64,000 nt of DNA from Natronococcus amylolyticus DSM 10524 (GCF_000337675.1 NZ_AOIB01000028.1:340788-404787), one strand, 5' to 3'. Positions 34,381-43,066 are shown, numbered from the stretch's first letter. Program-made: numbers and translations. The notes: generated from the letters alone by a model not told the origin.

Positions 34381-35784
34381 ATGACCATCGATACAGTAAT
34401 TAGTGGAGGCACGCTTGTTACCAGCCAGAATACGCTTTCTAGCGATTTGGCGATAGATGATGGAGCTATCGTAGGAATCGGCGACAAAGACTGTATGCCG
34501 GAACCCGAGGAAACTATCGATGCTTCGGGGCTTCTTGTGATGCCTGGTGTAATCGACCCGCATGTGCATATCGATGATCATGTTTCTCTCGACACGTACG
34601 AGACGGCCACCAGTGCTGCTGCGCTAGGCGGTGTCACGACGGTCATTGACTTCGCTTGGCAGTCGTATGTCAGTGAAGATAGTCCCTGGAAAAAAGAAAA
34701 GACATTGCGGGAAGGGGTCACGCGCAAACGCAAGAAAGGGGAAAAGGCGCTGATCGATTTTGCGTTACACGGCGGAATTCTCCGTGAGGATCCAGCGATA
34801 TTTGACGAGTTGGCAGACCTCGTCGATTTAGGAATAACGTCGTTCAAAATGTACACTACCTATGACTTCGGTCTTTCGAATGGATTTATCCGCGAAATTC
34901 TTGAAGAACTCCGAGAAGTCGATGCAGTTGGTGTCGCTCACACAGAGGACGATAGCGTATGTGAGTCGTTGACTGCCAAATTTCAGTCTGCAAACCGAGA
35001 CGAACCGACGTGGCTTCCCGCCGCTCGACCAGATTATGCGGAAGCCATGGCAGCAGACGATATCGCCAGGCTCGCACGGGAAACCGGAACCAAATACTAT
35101 GGAATCCATACTACATCCCGAAAAGCAGCAGAAGCGCTTGCACGATATCAACGTGATGGGAGCCTTATTCGAGGCGAAACGTGCACACACTATACGACCC
35201 TGACAGAGGACATGTATCAGAAATTAGGGAATCTTCCGAAGATTGCGCCACCGCTTCGTACGAGCGACGACAACGATGCAATGTTTGAGTACCTCCGTAA
35301 CGGAATACTGAGTGTTGTCTCAACTGATCACGTAGCCCAGACTCGCGAACGAAAAGAAGTGAGCGAGTGGTGGGAGGATCCATTTGGCGCAAACAGTCTC
35401 CAAACGAGTCTACCGGTTTTTCACGACGAAGCAGTGAACAAACGCGGGTTCTCGTACCCGTTCCTTGTTCGTCTGATGTGTACGAATCCAGCTCAGACGT
35501 TCGGCCTTCGAAAAAAAGGAACGCTTGAACCAGGAACCGACGCGGATATCGTGTTATTCGATCCTGATGAAAAGTATACGATCTCAGCTCAAGATAACGC
35601 TTCAGTTGCTGACTACACGATCTACGAGGACCGAGAAGTAAGCGGAAAGGTAAAGCGCACATATCTCAGGGGCAAACTCATTGCGAGTGAAGATGAGATT
35701 ATCGGCAACCCAGGTTACGGAGAGTTCGTTCGCCGCGAACAACCTACATGGGACAACGATCATACAACCGCGACCAGTAGCTGA
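34381..35784 (+). CDS. Allantoinase (cyclic amidohydrolase)
   Basis: The 467-residue protein belongs to the hydantoinase/dihydropyrimidinase/allantoinase family. Metal ligands are visible: His61 and His63 in PGVIDPHVHID, Lys156 in SFKMYTTY (carboxylated in the family), His187 in GVAHTEDD, His243 in GIHTTSRKA and Asp316 in STDHVAQ. By sequence alone hydantoinase and dihydropyrimidinase are equally possible. The neighbouring uricase pathway genes and allantoate amidohydrolase make allantoinase (allantoin to allantoate) the best call. Confidence 0.8.
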   Translation: MTIDTVISGGTLVTSQNTLSSDLAIDDGAIVGIGDKDCMPEPEETIDASGLLVMPGVIDPHVHIDDHVSLDTYETATSAAALGGVTTVIDFAWQSYVSEDSPWKKEKTLREGVTRKRKKGEKALIDFALHGGILREDPAIFDELADLVDLGITSFKMYTTYDFGLSNGFIREILEELREVDAVGVAHTEDDSVCESLTAKFQSANRDEPTWLPAARPDYAEAMAADDIARLARETGTKYYGIHTTSRKAAEALARYQRDGSLIRGETCTHYTTLTEDMYQKLGNLPKIAPPLRTSDDNDAMFEYLRNGILSVVSTDHVAQTRERKEVSEWWEDPFGANSLQTSLPVFHDEAVNKRGFSYPFLVRLMCTNPAQTFGLRKKGTLEPGTDADIVLFDPDEKYTISAQDNASVADYTIYEDREVSGKVKRTYLRGKLIASEDEIIGNPGYGEFVRREQPTWDNDHTTATSS

Positions 35785-35935
35785 ACTCGGGCTGCGAACA
35801 GCCCCTCTCTGTGATACAGCGTTCAGGGCGTTCTCTGCTGATAAGATACGTATTGAATGAAGATCTCACAAGTGGGGTCCGAAAGAGATAATTATGAGGG
35901 TGTGAGAATGATATACGGACACACAGTCAAAGCCC

Positions 35936-36355
35936 ATGAGTTCACTAGAATTTGAAATCGAAGAGCGGACGTTTACAGCGGAATTACACGAGGATAAAGC
36001 CCCTGAATCAGTTGCTGCGATGCGTGAGTTCCTTCCTCTGGAATCAGAGCTGATGCATGTCCGTTGGAGCGGGCATGCGACATGGATCAATATCGACGAG
36101 ATCGAGCTTCCGGAGCTTCCACGGGAGAATCATACAGTGTATCCTTCCTACGGGGACATTTTGCTGTACCCAGGATACAGGAACGAACAGGAAATCTTGG
36201 TTCCATGCGGGTCAACCTGCTTCAAGAGTCCAGCAGGTGAACTCGCCGGCAACCACGTTGCGACGCTGGATGCAGATCGAGAAGAACTCCGGGAAATGGA
36301 GCAAGAGACACTCCGAACCGGAATGAAAGAGGTAGTTATTCGTCTAGAGGAGTAG
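35936..36355 (+). CDS. DUF3830 family cyclophilin-like protein
   Basis: The 139-residue protein resembles the DUF3830 family, which has a cyclophilin-like barrel: LEFEIEERTFTAELHEDKAP, HVRWSGHATWIN, YPSYGDILLYPGY and the conserved Cys in VPCGSTCFKSPAGELAGNH. Family genes recur beside hydantoinase, allantoate-hydrolase and pyrimidine-degradation genes in bacteria. Its reaction is unknown. It sits between allantoinase and allantoate amidohydrolase, so a role in ureide turnover is an inference from context. Confidence 0.75.
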   Translation: MSSLEFEIEERTFTAELHEDKAPESVAAMREFLPLESELMHVRWSGHATWINIDEIELPELPRENHTVYPSYGDILLYPGYRNEQEILVPCGSTCFKSPAGELAGNHVATLDADREELREMEQETLRTGMKEVVIRLEE

Positions 36356-36406
36356 ACAGCGGAGAACTCTTTACCAGCGCACGCAGATAGTTTGGCTGGC
36401 TGAGTG

Positions 36407-37675
36407 TCATTGATTCGCCAGATCATAGAGTGCTCCCGTAAGTAACCGTGTTGAAGTGGCACAGTCACTCCAGTCGGTCCACTCCGCTGCGCTGTGTGAA
36501 TATCCGCCTTCCGAGGGGGCAAAAATGAGTCCAGCGTCAGTTGCTTTTGCGACATGCATCGTATCGTGCCCTGCACCGGAATGTAATTCTATAGTACTGA
36601 TTTTTGCTTGTGTGGCTGCGCTGTGAAGCGCTTCAATACAGCGTTCGCTCATCGAGATAGGTTCAATATCGTACGGGCGGCTGAATGTCGTTTCAACGCT
36701 GCGCTCGTCCTCTAGTCGATCTAAACATTGCTGAATGCCCGAGATAATCCGCTCCATGGACTGGTATTCGATATCCCGAATATCAACCCCGAGATGGACG
36801 GACCCAGGAATAACATTGATCGAGCCTGGTTCAACATCAAACTGACCTACAGTCCCAACAGCGGTCTTACTGTGCGTCTTGACGACTTCGTTCGTTACTG
36901 ACTCGATCTCGAGCGCCAGTTCGCTTGCTGCAGTCAACGCATCGGTGCGGGACTCCATTGAAGTAGTTCCCGCATGATTTGCCTCACCAAGGATATCAAT
37001 ATGGCAACGGATTGTTCCGGTTATATGTGTCACTATGCCAGCAGAAACAGGGGTTTCCTCTAGCCGAGTTCCCTGTTCAACGTGTAGTTCGAGCCATGAA
37101 TTCCATGCGGTTGCGTCCAAGCGCTCTTCGCCTTTGAAGCCAATTTCCTCCAGCGCTTCACCTAACGTTACACCGGCCTTGTCAGTAGTTGCAAGTGCAT
37201 CTGCTACGCTGGAGTCACCAATCGCCACTGAAGATCCAAGTACGCCATCAGAAAACCGTCCCCCTTCTTCTTCGGTGAACGCTATGACCTCGAGAGGAAG
37301 ACCAGGAGAAAGTCCAGCGTCTTGCATGGCACGAACCGCTTCAAGGCCAGCGTATACACCAAGTACACCATCAAACATCCCTCCGTCAATGACCGAATCG
37401 AGATGGCTGCCAGTTGCAACTGAGCGAGCGGCTGGGTCGACATTGTCAGGTACCCATCGACCGGCGATGTTGCCAACGGCATCGATACAAACCTTCAGTC
37501 CACGTTCCTCGAGCTTCTCTACAAAATATTCTCGTACTTGTTTGTTGGCTTCCGTGCCAGTCAGTACTGTCCGACAATTACCTTCCTCGACAGGAACGGA
37601 TCCGAATTCAGCAGTTTGTGTGATATCAGACCGAAGTCTATCCTCGTCAACGTATTGGTAGAGATCATGGTCCAT
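36407..37675 (-). CDS. M20-type allantoate amidohydrolase/N-carbamoylase
   Basis: The 422-residue Zn hydrolase has ligand motifs GSHLDSVIDGGMFDGVLGVY (His and Asp), FTEEEGGRFSDGVLGS (Glu-Glu), LELHVEQG (His) and the C-terminal GHDTMHVAK and PSEGGYSHSAAEWT. The length (410-430) is usual for AllC and for L-N-carbamoylases. In a urate pathway allantoate amidohydrolase, giving ureidoglycine, CO2 and ammonia, is most likely. The motif repeat at 37682 precedes its start. It is divergent from uraD-uricase-uraH. Confidence 0.85.
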   Translation of the reverse strand: MDHDLYQYVDEDRLRSDITQTAEFGSVPVEEGNCRTVLTGTEANKQVREYFVEKLEERGLKVCIDAVGNIAGRWVPDNVDPAARSVATGSHLDSVIDGGMFDGVLGVYAGLEAVRAMQDAGLSPGLPLEVIAFTEEEGGRFSDGVLGSSVAIGDSSVADALATTDKAGVTLGEALEEIGFKGEERLDATAWNSWLELHVEQGTRLEETPVSAGIVTHITGTIRCHIDILGEANHAGTTSMESRTDALTAASELALEIESVTNEVVKTHSKTAVGTVGQFDVEPGSINVIPGSVHLGVDIRDIEYQSMERIISGIQQCLDRLEDERSVETTFSRPYDIEPISMSERCIEALHSAATQAKISTIELHSGAGHDTMHVAKATDAGLIFAPSEGGYSHSAAEWTDWSDCATSTRLLTGALYDLANQ

Positions 37676-37681
37676 TGTTGA

Positions 37682-37694
37682 CTATGGTATGGTA
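37682..37694 (-). promoter_or_regulatory. Repeated CTATGGTATGGTA motif before allantoate hydrolase
   Basis: The 13-mer is identical to 12719-12731 and lies 7 bases upstream of the ATG at 37675. On the gene strand TTTTACCATACCATAG could be a TATA-proximal operator. Confidence 0.35.
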
Positions 37695-37889
37695 AAACAC
37701 GACTTCTTTTGAAGTTATCGGATGAGCGGATCCTCAAGACTCTCAGAAACCCATCTACCTGCTGCACAAAAACTAGTACGAGCGAACTAAACCGACACTG
37801 GAGACTGCCGTGACGGATAGTGTTTGAGATTTGCTGGTGGAATGTAGAAATATTGCGCGTAGCTTCCAACGGATACTGTCCAAAGAAAG

Positions 37890-37895
37890 TTTTAA
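37890..37895 (+). promoter_or_regulatory. Putative TATA box of the uricase operon
   Basis: TTTTAA, within AAAGTTTTAAGTGG, lies 29-34 bases before the ATG at 37924, typical of a leaderless or near-leaderless archaeal start. Confidence 0.5.
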
Positions 37896-37923
37896 GTGGA
37901 GAGTAGTCTATATTTGAGATGCG

Positions 37924-38445
37924 ATGACGAGACTCACGGTCGAAGATCTCAACCAAGCCGACAAAGGACGGTTTGTTGATATTCTTGGTGGCGTATACGA
38001 GGAATCACCATGGGTAGCTGAGCGAGCCTGGTCGGAGCGACCGTTTTCTTCTACCGAAGACTTACGGCAGACCATGGCGGATGCCGTTCGAAATTCATCA
38101 CAGAAGAAGCAGCTAGACCTGTTACGAGTCCACCCTGACCTCGGAGAACGTACTGAAATGACTGACGAGTCCGAAGAAGAACAAGCTTCCGCCGGACTTG
38201 ATCAACTAACTCCCGAACAGTACGAGACGTTCCAACAACTGAATACGATTTACCGAGATAAATTTGGATTTCCGTTTATCATGGCGGTAAGAGAAGAATC
38301 AGTTGAGACGATCCAGAACGCAATGGAAAAACGGATTGACCATTCTACATCCGAGGAATTCCAGACCGCTTTGGACGAAGTCAACGTCATCGCGAAACTT
38401 CGACTCGAAGAACTGGTAGCAACGAGTGAGGAGCAAGACAGTTGA
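37924..38445 (+). CDS. uraD: 2-oxo-4-hydroxy-4-carboxy-5-ureidoimidazoline decarboxylase
   Basis: The 173-residue protein is an OHCU decarboxylase. It contains the catalytic His70 in LLRVHPDLGER, then ASAGLDQLTPEQYETFQQLN and YRDKFGFPFIMAVRE, all family marks. It decarboxylates OHCU to (S)-allantoin, the third step from urate. It is first in an operon with uricase and hydroxyisourate hydrolase; in some bacteria the same decarboxylase is fused to uricase. Here the uricase follows 55 bases later in another frame. Confidence 0.92.
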   Translation: MTRLTVEDLNQADKGRFVDILGGVYEESPWVAERAWSERPFSSTEDLRQTMADAVRNSSQKKQLDLLRVHPDLGERTEMTDESEEEQASAGLDQLTPEQYETFQQLNTIYRDKFGFPFIMAVREESVETIQNAMEKRIDHSTSEEFQTALDEVNVIAKLRLEELVATSEEQDS

Positions 38446-38500
38446 GAAGAACCAGCCACCCGTATACAATGACGAACACGGAGATATCGAGATCCCACAC

Positions 38501-39475
38501 ATGAGCGATAGCAACAAAACCGATACCGACACCCAGAGTACTGACCGACGAACAATGAACTACGGAAAAGAAAAGGTTGCAGTCTACCGGACCTACGCCA
38601 ATCCACTGGAAGGCGTTCGTACTATTCCGGAATCATCTTTCGACGGACGGGATAACATCCTCTTCGGACTAGAAGTTCGTGTCCAGTTCGAGGGAGAGGA
38701 GTTTCTGCCGTCCTTCAGCGAAGCAGACAACAGCAAAGTAGTCGCGACAGACTCGATGAAGAATTTCGTTCTTCATCAGGCTGGGGAGTACGAAGGAGCG
38801 ACGGCAGAGGGCTTCCTCCATTTCGTCGGGAAAGAATTTTTAGACACGTACTCACACGTTGAGGCAGTCAAAATGTCGGCAACTGAGTATCCGTTTGACG
38901 AGCGGCCCGTTCCCGGAGAGGACGGGTTTGAGCCAAGTGACGTCGTTTTCCGGGTCTCCGATGACGAATCGGCATTCGGGGAAATATACCTTGAGCGGAA
39001 TGACGACCTGATTGAGTTCAAAGAGCAGACGAGCGGCGTTACAGGGATAAAACTCATCAAAGTTAAGGATAACTCGTTCACGGGCTATGTCCAAGATGAG
39101 TATACAACACTCCCAGAACGGGAGGATCGCGCACTTTACATCTCTCTCGATATTTTCTGGACCTATGACGAGCCGGAAAACGCGCTGGGGGAAGAACCAC
39201 AGCAATATGTTCCAGCTGAACAGGTTCGAGATATCGCTCAAGTCGTATTCCATGAGGTTGACGCAAACTCAATTCAAGATCTCATCTACCAGATCGGTCT
39301 TCGAGTCTTGGAGCGATATCCAGAACTCGAGACCGTTAGTTTTGAGGCAAATAACCGAACATGGATTGAGGTCCGTGATGACCTAGAAGGTGACGCAAGG
39401 GTATTCAGAGAACCACCCCGACCAACTGGCTATCAACAATTCTCGATGGATCGTAGCGACCTGGAGGAACAATGA
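38501..39475 (+). CDS. Uricase (urate oxidase)
   Basis: The 324-residue protein matches cofactor-free urate oxidase: YGKEKVAVYRTYANPLEGVR, the conserved KVVATDSMKNFVLHQA, FLHFVGKEFLDTYSHVEAVK and, near the end, FEANNRTWIEV and EPPRPTGYQQFSMDR. The two T-fold repeats are of normal length. It oxidises urate to 5-hydroxyisourate. ATG 38501 was taken; the frame is open back to GTG 38426, and MNYGKEK at 38555 is another option. It overlaps uraH by four bases. Confidence 0.92.
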   Translation: MSDSNKTDTDTQSTDRRTMNYGKEKVAVYRTYANPLEGVRTIPESSFDGRDNILFGLEVRVQFEGEEFLPSFSEADNSKVVATDSMKNFVLHQAGEYEGATAEGFLHFVGKEFLDTYSHVEAVKMSATEYPFDERPVPGEDGFEPSDVVFRVSDDESAFGEIYLERNDDLIEFKEQTSGVTGIKLIKVKDNSFTGYVQDEYTTLPEREDRALYISLDIFWTYDEPENALGEEPQQYVPAEQVRDIAQVVFHEVDANSIQDLIYQIGLRVLERYPELETVSFEANNRTWIEVRDDLEGDARVFREPPRPTGYQQFSMDRSDLEEQ

Positions 39476-39822
39476 GTGCAGGTCTGACGACACATGTCCT
39501 TGACACGAGCCGTGAAGGCCCTGCGTCCGCTGTCGACGTGACGCTTCAGCGGTTAGATGATTCGGGAAATGCAGAAATAGTTAGTCAGGGTACAACCAAT
39601 CATGATGGGCGGCTCGATGAGCCACTCTTAACTGAAGATGAAATGGAAGCCGGCACGTACCAACTCCTATTCGAGGTTGGGGCTTACTATCGCCAAGTGG
39701 AGTCGGAATCTTCGTTCTTAGAGACGGTCCCTGTTCGGTTCGTCATCGATGACGTTCATGAACATTACCATGTCCCGCTGCTATTGTCGCCAGGGGGTTA
39801 CACCACTTACCGAGGAAGTTGA
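39472..39822 (+). CDS. uraH: 5-Hydroxyisourate hydrolase (transthyretin-like)
   Basis: The 116-residue protein has the three HIU-hydrolase marks: N-terminal LTTHVLDTSREGPA with His8, a central Arg in VPVRFVIDDVHEHYHVPLLL, and the C-terminal tetrapeptide YRGS. It hydrolyses 5-hydroxyisourate to OHCU, linking uricase and UraD. GGAGG precedes its ATG, which overlaps the uricase stop. All hallmark residues are present. Confidence 0.93.
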   Translation: MSAGLTTHVLDTSREGPASAVDVTLQRLDDSGNAEIVSQGTTNHDGRLDEPLLTEDEMEAGTYQLLFEVGAYYRQVESESSFLETVPVRFVIDDVHEHYHVPLLLSPGGYTTYRGS

Positions 39823-39993
39823 TCGTTAGGCACTATCCAAGGCTCAAAACCGATACTTGTTAAGTGATGTGATGCTCTGCAATTAACCAGTTAGTAGGGA
39901 GGTTACAAGATCGTTGGTATGTTGACACTGGGGATGAGTGTTTATCCGAATGTACGACAAAAATTATGCCATGTGTTGGTAATTCATACTATT

Positions 39994-40629
39994 CTATCTT
40001 AAATCGTCGGGGGTGTCAATATCTCGAACAACGCCTGGGTCTTCGGTTTCGACGAGAACAGCATCGTTACTTTCTCGAATAAGTTGGCGAGCACCAGTGT
40101 CTCCACGGATTGATGCTAACGACTCGAGATATGATGCATCGAAAAGAACCGGGTTACCTCGACGTCCCTGATAACCAGCTACGATGATTCCAGCAGCTAC
40201 CTGCTGATAGGTTGCTATAAGACGGTTGATCATTGAGGGGGTAACAAAGGGCATATCACCGAGAGAAATCAAAACAGCATCAATAGGGACACGACGGACC
40301 GCTCTAATTCCTGTTTTAATTGATGTTGCTTGGCCTTGCTCATATGCTTTATTAGTGACGGTCTGAACACCAAGATGACCAATAGTATTTTCCACATGAT
40401 GGTGCTCATTACCAGTAACCACATATACTGTATCGATTGTCGAATCAGTGAGATTTTGCACAGATTGTGCAATAACCGTCCTTCCGTTGACATCGGCAAG
40501 TAGTTTGTTTTCATCACCAAACCGAGAACTAGTACCTGCAGCAAGCACGATACCTGCGATAGTAGTCGACTTGCGAGGCTGTTGGCAATCAGGTGGCGAA
40601 ACTATAGGAAGCGTAGTTCGGTCGGACAT
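39994..40629 (-). CDS. MobA/MocA-like nucleotidyltransferase
   Basis: The 211-residue protein is a MobA-like NTP transferase: VLAAGTSSRFGDENKLLADV (about 28-47) with the nucleotide loop, LGDMPFVTPSMINRL (Asp metal ligand) and RRGNPVLFD. The closest role for this type near XdhC and a molybdenum hydroxylase is molybdenum cofactor cytidylyltransferase (MocA), which makes the cytosine dinucleotide form of the cofactor. It lies at the right end of the purine island and is convergent with uraH. Confidence 0.8.
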   Translation of the reverse strand: MSDRTTLPIVSPPDCQQPRKSTTIAGIVLAAGTSSRFGDENKLLADVNGRTVIAQSVQNLTDSTIDTVYVVTGNEHHHVENTIGHLGVQTVTNKAYEQGQATSIKTGIRAVRRVPIDAVLISLGDMPFVTPSMINRLIATYQQVAAGIIVAGYQGRRGNPVLFDASYLESLASIRGDTGARQLIRESNDAVLVETEDPGVVRDIDTPDDLR

Positions 40630-40713
40630 AGCATATGACAGTATCCACTTAGACGTTAGTAGTGATAAGATGTGCGCCGGTCAGGAACTGAGAGGGTAGT
40701 ATCGGGATTCAAA

Positions 40714-40742
40714 GTAACATCCTTCTCGCCGTAAACGGCGAG
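40714..40742 (-). mobile_element. Right-end hairpin of an IS1341/TnpB-type element
   Basis: CTCGCCG (40725-40731), loop TAAA, CGGCGAG (40736-40742) form a 7-bp hairpin; on the minus strand it is followed by AAGGATGTTAC. This layout matches the remnant at 33055-33081 (hairpin, then AGGATGTCA). No tnpB frame is next to it. The 40630-41258 gap otherwise contains the ORF remnant at 40861-41097 and nothing more that I can support. Confidence 0.35.
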
Positions 40743-40860
40743 GCTTCCCATGCATAGATGTCTTAGGCATGTGTCTTAGATAAGATTCTTATTTAAGAAG
40801 AAATAGTAGGCTGGATGCTCCAAGCAATATCGCTTCCGCTAACCTTGATCACTATAGTGA

Positions 40861-41097
40861 CCTCTCTCAGGACAGGAGTCCAACACCAATATTTCGGATC
40901 TCGTTTCAACAGCGGTCAGCAATGATGGTCTTCTCGAGTTTAACGACCGACACTGGATGCGGACAGGTAAGTCCCGTTTCACTGGTACACCCATTCAAAA
41001 ACGTAATTGGAGAGTTAATCGTGTTCCGGCGGCAGAACCATCTTCACTAGACCCAAAGGAAATCATCAGTAATCGAAAGACCACACTCGACGGTTAG
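40861..41097 (+). pseudogene. Start-less ORF remnant
   Basis: After a TGA an open frame of 78 codons reads NISDLVSTAVSNDGLLEFND, then RHWMRTGKSRFTGTPI and ends at TAG 41095-41097. The composition is protein-like, but there is no start codon before Met33 and no ribosome site. I take it as the 3' part of a gene whose beginning was lost. The family is not recognised. Confidence 0.3.
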
Positions 41098-41258
41098 TTA
41101 AAAAGGAGGGCCTTGACGTATTGCTGTTCCCCAGTCCTATCGGACCCCGATCTCATGGGTATCTCAACGCGTAGACGGTAGATATTATCTGTCATTCATC
41201 CCGCGAATTCCGTTTAGAAGGGAGGTTAAGAAGAATAGCTGTTGCTGGAAGATGCTCA

Positions 41259-41639
41259 CTATGTAGTATACGAGAGTAGCGGTGGGACGACAAGTGCTCC
41301 ACCGATAGCAAAGCCAACTGTTGTGATTATGTTGGCTTCACCTGTTCTCATCAATTCTCCAATGCCGAGTGCAAATGCAAACACTGCACCAGTCAGCTCA
41401 AGAGTCACGAGCGGTGAGTTGATATCTGACTCTGGCGGAAGCACATGGATATGCCGCTCAGTAGATTCAAGTGTCTGGTTCATCTCCGTTAGTTCTCCTC
41501 TTATTTCACCTATTTCTTCGGCTAAGCGTTCTTGGTGACCGGCTAGCTGTTCGAGATACGCTACTCTATCTTCGGACAGCACTACCAGAGCATCTGCGTC
41601 GTCAAACACCCTCTCAGAGCTGGTAGAATCATCACTCAT
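41259..41639 (-). CDS. Small membrane protein with coiled coil
   Basis: The 126-residue protein has an acidic N-terminus, a likely coiled coil at about 25-62 (AYLEQLAGHQERLAEEIGEI and RGELTEMNQTLES) and two hydrophobic helices at about 81-98 and 104-122. I know no function for this layout. It lies 203 bases after the orc gene on the same strand. Confidence 0.6.
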   Translation of the reverse strand: MSDDSTSSERVFDDADALVVLSEDRVAYLEQLAGHQERLAEEIGEIRGELTEMNQTLESTERHIHVLPPESDINSPLVTLELTGAVFAFALGIGELMRTGEANIITTVGFAIGGALVVPPLLSYTT

Positions 41640-41743
41640 CGGTTAGCACCCCAGTTGGCGACATGGTCGGAAGCACAATTTGATCAGACGGTAGGATCAT
41701 AGCTTATCGTTCGAGGAATAGTAACAAAAGTGAGCGCGTGGAG

Positions 41744-41760
41744 TTTCCAGAATCTCCAAA
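41744..41760 (+). repeat. Candidate origin-recognition-type box 1
   Basis: TTTCCAGAATCTCCAAA, preceded by GTGGAG, lies 82 bases beyond the 3' end of the orc gene. It matches the box at 42899-42915 on the 5' side (TTTCCAGAACTTCCAGA, preceded by GTGGTC). A shorter third copy, TTTCCAGAACGCA, is at 41817-41829. All three share one orientation. Confidence 0.4.
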
Positions 41761-41841
41761 TGTTGTGTTAGGAAAGGAAGCGACGAATAGAGTGCTCTAC
41801 TCTTCGGTACTGATGATTTCCAGAACGCATGTTACGGATCA

Positions 41842-42846
41842 CTACTCCCGAAGACGATATGTGCGATCTCGGCTTGTTCCGTCAGCGACGATCAGATTGT
41901 AGTGTTCCATTTTCGCCAGATAGTTCCGTACCGTTCGGTCGGATTTCGGTTCTTCAACACGTTCTTGATACGTTTCATAGAGCGCACTCGGCTCGATCTC
42001 TTTGTGCTCCTCGAGAATATCATAGAGAACCCGTTGGTGATGGATGAGTGTGTCAATACTTTTTTGCCGAACTTCCTTGCGGCCGGCGGGAATCGCCGAC
42101 TCAACGTGATCAGTAGTTATTTGATTCTCTGTAGCACGATCAGCACGGCGTGCTGCACTCCGAAGGATACTCAAAGCGACCCGAGCATCACCTGCTGCCG
42201 CATCTGCAATACGTCGAAGTTGATCGTCTTGAATCGCGTTCTCAATGAGCCCCCAGCGAACGCGAGCGGCCATGATGGACACAAGTTCGTCTTCGTGATA
42301 TGCATCAAACCTAATGCGCTCGCTACCCGTTAGCCGACTCGTCAATCTCTCATCTACCGCCCGAAGGATCGCATCTTCACGGTTTGCGATCAGGATCATG
42401 CTGAACTGCGGGAGCTCATGAAGATGATACAACTGGCGTGTATCCTCCAACTGATCGACTTCATCCAGTACAACGACACAGGGCGGACCATCATACTGAC
42501 GGAGTCGTTCAAAAAGCTCGTCGCGGGGTGTCGACTGACGGTGGATGTCAAGCGTTTGCCCAAGCCCTTCGAGGATTCGGTGGAGTGCGCGATATCGAGA
42601 GTAATGCTGCCAGCAGTTGACGTACTGGAATTCCGCATCTAAGACTTCCTGTCGAAGGTTGTCCCCGATGTACTTCGCAACGCAAGTCTTTCCCACACCG
42701 CTCAGTCCGTGCATAATGACTGTCTCGGGGGTTTCACCGTCGGCAATCGGTGCGAGTGTTTCTGAGAGATACGTTGTTTCAGCGTCTCGATGCTCAAGAT
42801 CACCAGGAACGAACTCTTGGCGAAGAACTCGAGCATCTGTAATCAT
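41842..42846 (-). CDS. Orc1/Cdc6 family replication initiation protein
   Basis: The 334-residue AAA+ protein has Walker A GLSGVGKT (47-54), Walker B VVVLDEVD (124-131), sensor-1 region ILIANREDAIL and sensor-2 region GDARVALSILRSAARRA, with a C-terminal winged helix (about 260-334, RTVRNYLAKMEHYNLIV). These proteins bind origin boxes and load the MCM helicase. The size is shorter than chromosomal Orc1 (about 400) but common for the many accessory haloarchaeal orc genes. Repeats on both sides suggest it has its own origin. Confidence 0.9.
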   Translation of the reverse strand: MITDARVLRQEFVPGDLEHRDAETTYLSETLAPIADGETPETVIMHGLSGVGKTCVAKYIGDNLRQEVLDAEFQYVNCWQHYSRYRALHRILEGLGQTLDIHRQSTPRDELFERLRQYDGPPCVVVLDEVDQLEDTRQLYHLHELPQFSMILIANREDAILRAVDERLTSRLTGSERIRFDAYHEDELVSIMAARVRWGLIENAIQDDQLRRIADAAAGDARVALSILRSAARRADRATENQITTDHVESAIPAGRKEVRQKSIDTLIHHQRVLYDILEEHKEIEPSALYETYQERVEEPKSDRTVRNYLAKMEHYNLIVADGTSRDRTYRLRE

Positions 42847-42898
42847 CGGTGTTACCTCACCAATTTGTCGTCAGGGATATAAAACAGTCGCGGTGGTC

Positions 42899-42915
42899 TT
42901 TCCAGAACTTCCAGA
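42899..42915 (+). repeat. Candidate origin-recognition-type box 2
   Basis: TTTCCAGAACTTCCAGA lies 53 bases upstream of the orc start. It is the partner of the box at 41744-41760; see there. Confidence 0.4.
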
Positions 42916-42949
42916 AGTCACCCTCGTGTCTCAGAACTGCTGCCAGTGA

Positions 42950-43066
42950 GGCGGTTACCCCGCTCTCCTAACGGCTCGAAGAGAACTTGAGGAGTTCCAC
43001 GAAGAGCATGAAAGGATAGACAAAGAAAGCCGCGAGAACACAGTTCAGTCAAGAATCAAGAAGTAG
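42950..43066 (+). pseudogene. Short C-terminal coding remnant
   Basis: Following a TGA the frame reads GGYPALLTARRELEEFHEEH then ERIDKESRENTVQSRIKK and stops at 43064-43066. The charged helical tail looks like the end of a lost protein. No start codon is present. Confidence 0.2.
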
